From Lyngbya aestuarii BL J (lineage in GTDB: Bacteria; Cyanobacteriota; Cyanobacteriia; Cyanobacteriales; Microcoleaceae): a stretch of DNA of 64,000 nucleotides. Location of the stretch: positions 39,543 to 103,542 of the forward strand of contig NZ_AUZM01000016.1 in the NCBI RefSeq assembly GCF_000478195.2. Reading direction: 5' to 3'. Shown here piece by piece: positions 57,721-64,000 of the stretch (position 1 is its first letter; every line of letters starts with the position of its first letter). The notes under the pieces were generated by a model, which made no database searches, was not told where the DNA came from, and was given only the letters and a program-made list of their open reading frames with translations. A program made the translations under genes and the position numbers.

Positions 57721-57897
57721 CCTGCTATCACACCTTTTAATTGTCAATTGGAGGAGATGGGGAGATCTTGACTTCTAACTTCTGATCTGAAATACAGAAA
57801 ATAATGCTACAGATACTTGATCTCCCTAAATCTACCTTAAAAAATAGGGAGTTAGTGACACGATTAAAGAACAACAGGATTAGAACAAATCTAGAAA

Positions 57898-58935
57898 TTA
57901 CGATAACGTTTTGGCTTCGACTTCTAGCCAGGGTTCTAACTGAGTGAATAGAGGTTCTAATTGAGATTTGAATTCAAGCCAGAGATTTGCGTCTTTAAGA
58001 ACTTTGTTAGCTTTTTGTAAACTTTTGGCTGCATAACTTTTATCAGGTTCATCTTCCTGAACTGCTTCTTGAGCATTTTCTAGGTAATTTAGAGCTTTTT
58101 CCTGCTGTTTTTCGGGTAAATTTGAATTGCGAAAAATAGCTTAAATTTTTTGGATTAATGTTATAATTTCTGTAATAGTAAGTTGTTTTTAAGAGTGATC
58201 TGAATTGAACTTTTGAGTTTGAGTTAGGTCACGTCCGGCTTGACCCAATTGAACCTTTGAAAAAGTCCCGCCACTAAAGTTCATAGATTGAGATTTAGGT
58301 TGTTCTGACATAGGTTTAAAAGATGAATCATCTTGATTTTGAGCCTGCTGAGTTTCCTCAATATCAGAAATATAATGTCGAGGACGATACCGAATTTGTG
58401 GAGTATCCGACTCTGATATTCCTTCTAAATCAATCGAATTGCCAGCAAAGTTGAAACATTTATCATAGGATTTTCCTGCTCCTAAAGCTTCATAAAACGC
58501 CGTAGAAAAATTAATTGCTGCAACATCTCCAACGGCTTTATTCATCCCCACAACACAATCAATATATTGATGAATGGCTTGGGCTTGTTCTTCGCTGTAG
58601 CAAGCGTTGAGAACAACACATTGAACTTTGGTTTGAAACTGTTTAAACAGCTTGGCTAAGGCTTCACTACTCACGAGTTTAGTTTCTCCCAAATCGTTTT
58701 ATAATATCAGTCCGTTACTCCCAGAACCATGACCCGAAAAGTGAACAATTGCAGGTTCATATTCTAATAATGCTCGTCGCAAGTCTTTCACCCGAACGGC
58801 TGACTCACTCACAACTTTAAATTGTTCTCGATTTTTTGACTGTTTCAACGCTTCTTTGATTTCGCGGATTTCTTCTCCCAAACGCAACTGAACCGAATTT
58901 TTGGGATTGGATAATAAAATCAAAATGGTCTTCAT
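57898..58935 (-). pseudogene. CHAT-domain caspase-like effector with three in-frame TAA codons
   Basis: The ATG at 58935 has a good AAGGAG 10 bases upstream. The first part carries the catalytic His in AIVHFSGHGSGSNG; the second carries the catalytic Cys in VVLNACYSEEQ. A third part shows the motif FSKVQLGQAGRDLTQT, and a fourth is helical (RNSNLPEKQQEKALNYLENA). TAA codons at 58699-58701, 58189-58191 and 58141-58143 split the gene, but the frame is otherwise unbroken to the stop at 57898. CHAT proteases act as effectors of NLR-like immune NTPases. From memory of relatives, each TAA falls where Glu is expected. It is probably dead unless read through. Confidence 0.75.
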
Positions 58936-58961
58936 GGTTGAATCTCCTTGATGTTACGAGT

Positions 58962-59159
58962 TTAGTTAGAAATACTATCAGAATTTAGTGCGGTTCCACA
59001 CTGGGAACAAAAGTTAAACTCCGGTGCATTTTCATGTTGGCAATTTCCACAAATTTTATTAGAGACTGATTCGGGTTCTAATGTCTCAACGGTTTTTAAA
59101 GTCTCAACTTCTTCTGAATTAACCGCATTTATCAGGTCTATCGACTGAGAAACTTTCAC
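58962..59159 (-). CDS. Zinc-ribbon protein (possible NACHT tail)
   Basis: A 65-residue fragment with a C-terminal zinc ribbon: CGNCQHENAPEFNFCSQCG, Cys pairs at about 37/40 and 51/54. The GTG start at 59159 has no clear ribosome binding site. It continues in the same frame as the NACHT gene after two TAA codons (59178-59180 and 59166-59168), so it may be the separated C-terminus of that protein or a small stand-alone zinc protein. Confidence 0.55.
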   Translation of the reverse strand: MKVSQSIDLINAVNSEEVETLKTVETLEPESVSNKICGNCQHENAPEFNFCSQCGTALNSDSISN

Positions 59160-59177
59160 CGAACTTTATGGAACTTG

Positions 59178-61433
59178 TTAGGGTTCAACTTGGGCAAAAT
59201 GTTCGAGTAGCATTCGGTGAATAAAGATGTAACCGCCCCCAACTTTTTGCAGGAAGATTAGTTCGGTGGCGTAGTCTAGAAAACGAGCATAATTCCAGGG
59301 AGAAAAGCCTTTTTTGTAAAGCATTGAACGCAAAGTTAAGTGTTGGATGACAGCATATCCACCACCGAAAGCTAGGCCGATTGTTAGACAGAATGGTATG
59401 CTAAAGAAGAAAGATTCCCACGATATACCATCATATTTTTTCAGGAAAATATCAAATAGCTCCCCACCTAATAATCCTAGTATTCCTACTACTATAGCTA
59501 TAATTATCCCAACAAATAGAGCATTTAATGCAGATTTTTTTATTCCTTGATTTGGAACCTTTTTAGTGTCTATTTCTGGCCCTTTTAATCCTTGAACAAT
59601 AGCATATGGCACCCCAACAAAAATCAGCACAGAAATCTGCCCTCCAATCAGCACAGAAATCAGCCCTGAAATTAGCCCTGAAATTAGCCCTTGTTTTATA
59701 CTTTTTTTAAATTCTTGGCTCGACCATTTTAAGCTTTCAACAGTTTTAATTTCCCCTCCAATCAGCCCTCCAATTAGCCCAAAAATTAGCCCAAAAATTA
59801 GCCCTGAAATCAGCCCTGAAATCGGCTCAAAAATCAGCACAACAATCAGCCCTGAAATTAGCCCTGAAATTAGCCCTGAAATTAGCCCTGAAATTAGCCC
59901 TTGTTTTATACTTTTTTTAAATTCTTGGCTCGACCATTTTAAGCTTTCAACAGTTTTAATTTCTCCTCCAATCAGCCCATAAATCAGCCCATAAATCAGC
60001 CCATAAATCGGACTAGAAATCAGCCCATGAATCGGCTCAGGAAACGGCCCTGAAATCGGCTCAGAAATCGGCCCTGAAATCAGCCCTGAAATCGGCTCAG
60101 AAATCAGCCCAAAAATCAGCCCAAAAATCAGCACAGAAGCCAATGCACTAACAATACGATAAAAGATACGTTCACCCTTTTTTTCTAACCAAGTAAACTG
60201 TATTTTTTCGATGAGAAATACAGTTTGAGACTCTTGTACCATCCGGGTCGCCAGCCAGGTGAGCCAATGTTTGGTTTGTTCAGGCGTATATTTCATCCTC
60301 ATAGCCCGTCCATGAGGCTGAAACATTCGCTCAATATAGTTTTCAAAAAGATGCTGACGACGTTCCTCAATAGAACTGAATTGCTGTAAATTTTCAATAG
60401 AGATATCTTTGTAAGCCATGCTAGCAATACTGAGAGTCAGGGGAGATTTCATCATCTCTTGCATCGCTGTATCTTGTTGAAAGATAGTTTTAATACCTTG
60501 AAGTTGTTCCCCAGCATTGTTTAGATACTGATTAATATGTTCTGAGGTTAAAGGTTGAACGCAGATAGCAGCCCGCACTTGTAGGCGATTTGAGAGGGCT
60601 TGATAGTCTTTTATTCGGCTACAAACCACCATCTCCGTTACTCCATAGTCTTTCATAAATTGATTGATTTCTTCTACACAATCTTCTCGATGTTTGGCTC
60701 GCACCTCATCCAAACCATCCAGTAGAAGTAACAGTTGTTGCTCTTGCACCCATGCTTTACCCAAAGACTTAGAAACACCATAGTTGCTCTCAAGTTCATC
60801 GACTAACCAATCGGCGATTTTTTGCTGCTTTTTTGCCCAAGAAGATAAGTTAAAAACCACAGGTATGGGCTGATTAAAATTTTCCGAAGTCCGAGCGATT
60901 AAATCCCGTGTTAACTTCAACAAAATCGTTGTTTTTCCGGCTCCGGGTTCACCCAAAATCAGCAGCGTTCCCCCCTCTCCCATCTGATTAAATGCAGTGG
61001 TGATTCCTCGACTTGTAGATAAAGGTTTTTGTGATTGCTCTGGGGAGATTTGAACATTACTAAAAGGACGCTCTACCAAATCGGGTCGTTCTTCGAGTCC
61101 GAGGTCAATCATCGCTTTATTATGCAATGACCGTTCTAAGACATCCTCTACCCAAAATTCTTTGACTTGGCTCAATAGTTTTTGTCGGAAGCGATATTCT
61201 TGTTGGGTTGGGGGTTTAACTTCTCGACTAAATAAACCTGTAAAACTCAAACGCTCATAGATGGTTACAGTCTGAATCATATCGCGTCCAGCCTGAGCAA
61301 TTTGAGAGCCTTCTATGGATGCACCATCAATATTGACTCGTTGGTTATGACTGGGTTGTAAACTCATCATTACCTCATCATAAATGTACAGAACTGATGT
61401 TGACGATTGTTCCGATATTTTTCTTCTAATCAT
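59178..61433 (-). CDS. NACHT-domain STAND NTPase with GLI-repeat membrane region
   Basis: A 751-residue NLR-like sensor. The N-terminus has the motif IEGSQIAQAGRDMIQT (about residues 40-55), then the NACHT domain with Walker A LILGEPGAGKTT (about 158-169) and Walker B LLLLLDGLDEV. Residues 430-640 are a long hydrophobic region made of tandem four-residue units (GLIS, GPIS, GLIF), with a 98-bp DNA segment duplicated in it. NACHT NTPases trigger effectors upon infection; the membrane region suggests pore formation or anchoring. The ATG at 61433 has AGGGGG 8 bases upstream. The adjacent CHAT gene shares the QAGRD motif. Confidence 0.85.
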   Translation of the reverse strand: MIRRKISEQSSTSVLYIYDEVMMSLQPSHNQRVNIDGASIEGSQIAQAGRDMIQTVTIYERLSFTGLFSREVKPPTQQEYRFRQKLLSQVKEFWVEDVLERSLHNKAMIDLGLEERPDLVERPFSNVQISPEQSQKPLSTSRGITTAFNQMGEGGTLLILGEPGAGKTTILLKLTRDLIARTSENFNQPIPVVFNLSSWAKKQQKIADWLVDELESNYGVSKSLGKAWVQEQQLLLLLDGLDEVRAKHREDCVEEINQFMKDYGVTEMVVCSRIKDYQALSNRLQVRAAICVQPLTSEHINQYLNNAGEQLQGIKTIFQQDTAMQEMMKSPLTLSIASMAYKDISIENLQQFSSIEERRQHLFENYIERMFQPHGRAMRMKYTPEQTKHWLTWLATRMVQESQTVFLIEKIQFTWLEKKGERIFYRIVSALASVLIFGLIFGLISEPISGLISGPISEPISGPFPEPIHGLISSPIYGLIYGLIYGLIGGEIKTVESLKWSSQEFKKSIKQGLISGLISGLISGLISGLIVVLIFEPISGLISGLIFGLIFGLIGGLIGGEIKTVESLKWSSQEFKKSIKQGLISGLISGLISVLIGGQISVLIFVGVPYAIVQGLKGPEIDTKKVPNQGIKKSALNALFVGIIIAIVVGILGLLGGELFDIFLKKYDGISWESFFFSIPFCLTIGLAFGGGYAVIQHLTLRSMLYKKGFSPWNYARFLDYATELIFLQKVGGGYIFIHRMLLEHFAQVEP
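59671..59978. repeat. Tandem 12-base units and a 98-bp direct repeat inside the NACHT gene
   Basis: Segments 59671-59768 and 59881-59978 are 98 bases long with one difference, offset by 210 bases (70 codons, in frame). They are embedded in tandem copies of a 12-base unit (GAAATTAGCCCT on the + strand), encoding GLIS repeats. Confidence 0.85.
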
Positions 61434-61955
61434 GCTATTATCCCCCTTTACCTCGGTGAAAAAAAGGAATTCGTCATTGGTTGGATAATGTTTGTTTGAC
61501 TATAAATTAGCATTTACACTTGGCTTCAGAGTTGGGGTTCTGAACCTCTCTAAAGCTGCTGTATCGAGAATATCAAGATGAACTGCACACAAGCAAGTCG
61601 AAAATTTAAAGGCTGAATCTAGCTTCAGGATTGAGTTTTAGCAGTGGGGTAAGTTATTTGACTTCGGGGAATCCCCGAACTTTTCACCCAATTTTTGATA
61701 AATTTTTCAAAATTAGTAATTTTTAAGGCATTTGGACATTCTTAAGACCTGTCTGCAAAGTTAATTTCCGACAGTAAAGCCACCATACAGAGATACATCC
61801 AAGAAAGGTACTCACCCATCGATTAGTTTTTTACCTAGCCAAAAGTACAGGTATTACTGACCCGGGGTTAGGGGCTATCCAATCAACTTAGACTTTTCCG
61901 ACTATTACTTTTTCAGTTGACTTATTATTGAATTGTTACTAATCTAAAAAAAACG
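61434..61955. other. Gene-free spacer with a strong hairpin
   Basis: About 520 bases upstream of the NACHT gene and of DUF1349. The only clear structure is TTCGGGG (61663-61669) paired with CCCCGAA (61673-61679), followed by CTTTTC, a possible terminator. Otherwise no gene or repeat was seen. Confidence 0.45.
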
Positions 61956-62495
61956 ATGCAATGGTATAATGAACCGCCCCAATGGACAGAAGATCAAAAT
62001 AAAATTCAAGTGTTGTCTGGGGCTAAAACCGATTTTTGGCGAACAACCCATTATGGTTTTATTCGGGATAACGGTCACTTTTATTATCAAGAAGTTTCGG
62101 GAAACTTTACCGCAGAAGTTAAAATTATTGGAGAATATCAAGACCTCTATGATCAAGCAGGGCTGATGATTCGTCAGGATGAAAACACCTGGTTAAAATG
62201 TGGGATAGAATTCGTCAACGGGGTACAACAGGCGAGTGTTGTCGTGACTAGAGATTATTCTGACTGGTCAGTGGTTCCCTTACCTCAAAACCCGGAATGG
62301 ATCATTTTGCGGTTAAAACGAAATGCAGAAGCCGTAGAGGTTGAATATTCTCTCGATGGCGATCGCTATAATCTGTTACGATTAGCTTATCTCAGTGACA
62401 CCGAAAAGCTACAAGTTGGGTTGATGTGTGCCTCACCTGATGGAAAAGGGTTTTCAGTCACCTTTGAAGAATTGAAGTTCTCTGAGTTGAGTTGA
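61956..62495 (+). CDS. DUF1349 family protein
   Basis: A 179-residue beta-sandwich (concanavalin-like) protein. Family features: TDFWRTTHYGFIRDNGHFYY, GNFTAEVKI, DQAGLMIRQDENTWLKCGIEF and SDWSVVPLP. Relatives are annotated as DUF1349 or YesU-like and may bind carbohydrate. No signal peptide is visible. Start ATG at 61956. Confidence 0.83.
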   Translation: MQWYNEPPQWTEDQNKIQVLSGAKTDFWRTTHYGFIRDNGHFYYQEVSGNFTAEVKIIGEYQDLYDQAGLMIRQDENTWLKCGIEFVNGVQQASVVVTRDYSDWSVVPLPQNPEWIILRLKRNAEAVEVEYSLDGDRYNLLRLAYLSDTEKLQVGLMCASPDGKGFSVTFEELKFSELS

Positions 62496-62589
62496 TCAGA
62501 TCATCGTTGGTGAAATGATTTCGAGATTTTCAGCGATCGCACAGTTAAAAATGATAATCTGATCAGATCCAAGCCTGAACGACTCGTGT

Positions 62590-62688
62590 TAAAATCTAGT
62601 CGAGTAAAGGGAGTGGCTTTTCCTAACCTCAGAGCGTTGAAATATTGCCGGAGAAGATGTAACGGTGATATAGCGCTCAGGTTAAAGC
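62590..62688 (+). promoter_or_regulatory. Promoter and structured leader upstream of rpsU
   Basis: In the gene-free 62496-62923, a TAAAAT -10-like box at 62590-62595 is followed by nested stems: 62616-62620 with 62684-62688, 62625-62629 with 62679-62683, 62633-62636 with 62674-62677, and 62642-62650 with 62663-62671. The run suggests an rpsU leader or a separate small RNA; rpsU starts 236 bases later with GGGAGG as its ribosome binding site. Confidence 0.45.
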
Positions 62689-62923
62689 ATTTGACAAGCA
62701 GAGCCAAAAAACACCAAAAGTCAAAATTGAGATCCTTCTGCTGTCGGGCAGCCAGTGGAAGTCAAATCAAAATGCCTGTGGACTCGGTCTGACGGGGGTT
62801 AGATTTCTCTGAAGTCTAGTCTAGTTAAGAGAGGTTGAAGCAAGAATCTCCAAGCAAGCGCAAAACTTGTCGGTGAGAGTGTCAATAACTAACTAACAAG
62901 TAATTCATAAGGGAGGATATTGA

Positions 62924-63136
62924 ATGGCTCAAGTGGTCGTCGGGGAAAGCGAACAGTTGGAGTCAGCCCTGCGTCGGTTCAAACAAAAAGTCTCTAGGGC
63001 GGGTATTTTTGCAGACATGAAAAAGAACCGCTATTTTGAAACACTCGCCGAAAAACAAAAGCGAAAGGAAATAGCCAGACATAGAGAACGCCGCAGAATG
63101 CGGAACTCTCGAAAACGGTTTGAACAGGTTCGTTAG
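62924..63136 (+). CDS. rpsU: 30S ribosomal protein S21
   Basis: A 70-residue basic protein of the small subunit, needed for efficient initiation. Family pattern: [33 protein letters not shown], and a C-terminal stretch rich in Arg and Lys ([18 protein letters not shown]). A GGGAGG ribosome binding site lies about 8 bases upstream of the ATG. Confidence 0.97.
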   Translation: MAQVVVGESEQLESALRRFKQKVSRAGIFADMKKNRYFETLAEKQKRKEIARHRERRRMRNSRKRFEQVR

Positions 63137-63188
63137 GATTTCCGAGATGGAATGATCATCCAAACTCAATTGTTTGATTTGCCCTCAG

Positions 63189-63723
63189 ATGTGGAACCTA
63201 GAAGAATATACAAAAAATTCTGATGCTCAACTTCGGTGGGCAAAGCAATTGCGTTCTCATCTCGATTTGAATGGGGGTGAATCGGTTCTTGATGTCGGCT
63301 GTGGAGATAGAAAAATAACTGCGAATGCCAGCAGCTTCTCTATCTTCAGGAAAAGTCGTCGGAATCGATAGTTCTCCCGAATTGATTGCCTATGCAGCAC
63401 AGAGTTATCGACCTTTTGAGTATGCAAATCTTTCTTTTGCCTGTCTCGATGCGTGATCACTTCGGTTTACCACCGAATTTGAGATCGTATTCTCCAACGC
63501 TGTGCTGCATTGGGTTGATCATTCTCCAGCCCGTAACCCTAAAATTATTAAGATCAAACCCGGAACACTGGATGATACTCGTTGGCTTCAACTTGTGGGC
63601 AATTGATGGACTCGAAGCACTCAAAATGGGTTGTTTTCAGCGAAAAAATGCTCAATGATGAAGCACAACCCCAAGATTACTCAGAACGGTTTGAACGATT
63701 TTATGATCAGCCCTAAAAGTTAG
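63189..63723 (+). pseudogene. Decayed SAM methyltransferase
   Basis: Starts like a class I methyltransferase (MWNLEEYTKNSDAQLRW, then VLDVGCGD with the AdoMet motif). A +1 shift near 63324 moves the rest to another frame (MPAASLSSGKVVGIDSSPELIAYAA), where TGA codons at 63454-63456 and 63604-63606 interrupt EIVFSNAVLHWVDHS and later segments. The original was probably a ~250-residue trans-aconitate-methyltransferase-like enzyme. It lies between rpsU and a mobile element end. Confidence 0.7.
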
Positions 63724-63733
63724 TCAAACTTTA

Positions 63734-63785
63734 GCTTCTTCCCCAAGAAGCCCCACGTCTGACCCGACAGAGCAGCGTGAGATGA
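63734..63785. other. Right-end hairpins of the IS200-type element
   Basis: GCTTCTT (63734-63740) pairs with AAGAAGC (63745-63751). Further in, CACG/CGTG and TCTG/CAGA arms form an imperfect hairpin near 63753-63780, similar in style to the ends of the tnpB element at 4139-5502. Boundary not resolved. Confidence 0.4.
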
Positions 63786-63792
63786 ATTGCGG

Positions 63793-64000
63793 TCAGGGTT
63801 TATCGGAATTAGGTTTGTTCTGATTTTCGATATATTGTCGCCGAGTTGAAATAGTAACTCCGCCGCAACTAGCAACAAAGTAAGAGCCATTCCATAAAAC
63901 ATCTTTCCAGTAAAAAGAATTTAAGTGGTCGGAAAATTCTTGTCTAAGCTTTCGAGACGTTACAGATTTGAGATTATTAACCAAATTACTTAAAGCAATG
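63793..64000 (-). CDS. tnpA: IS200/IS605 TnpA transposase (partial)
   Basis: The C-terminal part of a Y1 HUH transposase, running off the right edge. Family segments LVNNLKSVTSRKLRQEF, FYWKDVLWNGSYFVASCGGVTI and QYIENQNKP are visible, the last with the catalytic tyrosine helix. The reading frame is open to the window end. Its N-terminal part, with the HUH metal motif, lies outside. A complete TnpA elsewhere could mobilise the tnpB element at 4139-5502. Confidence 0.85.
   Translation of the reverse strand, partial: IALSNLVNNLKSVTSRKLRQEFSDHLNSFYWKDVLWNGSYFVASCGGVTISTRRQYIENQNKPNSDKP

Noticed and set aside
57898..58935. Genome-wide recoding of TAA as Glu
   Set aside because: Many intact genes in the window end in TAA at the expected family length (for example ftsQ at 2598-2600), so TAA is a normal stop here.
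59640..60130. Short regular repeats that look CRISPR-like
   Set aside because: The units are contiguous 12-base repeats with no unique spacers and are translated in frame as part of the NACHT protein.

Overview
The window is chromosomal DNA from a filamentous, non-heterocystous-type cyanobacterium (Planktothrix/Microcoleus/Oscillatoria-like; this is inference). The evidence is the cyanobacterial gene content: ftsQ-ftsZ with the cyanobacterial FtsZ tail, bicA-nhaS3, ccdA-ccs1, and DUF1830, DUF4332, DUF6761 and ComFB proteins. Frequent HIP1 octamers (GCGATCGC) and moderate-to-low GC agree. No rRNA, tRNA, CRISPR array or prophage was seen.

Layout. 0-6.3 kb: a P-loop ATPase, then cell division genes ftsQ and ftsZ, a TnpB-only IS200/IS605-type element, and thiD. 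6.3-11.1 kb: ComFB, an orphan DndE-like protein, a PHP phosphoesterase, a DCC thiol protein, a NYN-LOTUS gene split by one stop codon, and RNase III. 11.1-18.1 kb: an inorganic-carbon/ion block, with a CmpR-like LysR regulator divergent from bicA, then nhaS3 and a second CPA2 antiporter with two Usp domains. 18.1-26.1 kb: an accessory region with ParDE, a Type II restriction-modification pair, a B12-type radical SAM protein, a DUF433/DUF5615 toxin-antitoxin pair and a HEPN-like protein. Most modules here are bracketed by small dispersed repeats. 26-31 kb: a candidate structured RNA with a consensus promoter, a SnoaL-like protein, a lone ABC ATPase, a response regulator, and the GrxD-BolA pair. 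31-35 kb: a subtilase and argJ. 35-42.6 kb: exopolysaccharide genes (Wzc-like kinase, Wza-like exporter, two glycosyltransferases). 42.7-57.7 kb: mostly housekeeping genes (hisC, two M16 peptidases, exported peroxiredoxin, cyclophilin-RTX, cytochrome c maturation, trpS, methylenetetrahydrofolate reductase). 57.9-61.4 kb: a NACHT/CHAT conflict locus with a decayed CHAT gene. 62-64 kb: a DUF1349 protein, rpsU with a structured leader, a dead methyltransferase and the end of an IS200-type tnpA.

How the genes work together. The 11-18 kb block couples Na+-dependent bicarbonate uptake (BicA) to Na+/H+ exchange under a CO2-responsive type regulator. GrxD and BolA form an iron-sulfur trafficking pair, and CcdA and Ccs1 act together in thylakoid cytochrome c assembly. 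The NACHT protein and the neighbouring CHAT protein share a short QAGRD motif, as expected for an NLR-like sensor and its effector, but the CHAT reading frame carries three in-frame TAA codons.

Most useful leads: (1) the NACHT/CHAT locus; (2) a promoter-driven nested-stem RNA at about 26.09-26.21 kb; (3) repeats bracketing the ParDE, R-M and DUF433/DUF5615 modules; (4) a TnpB element that abuts the thiD start and carries an in-frame palindromic insertion; (5) a frameshift in the Wza-like gene exactly at a 12-base match to the Illumina adapter end, which is probably an assembly artefact.
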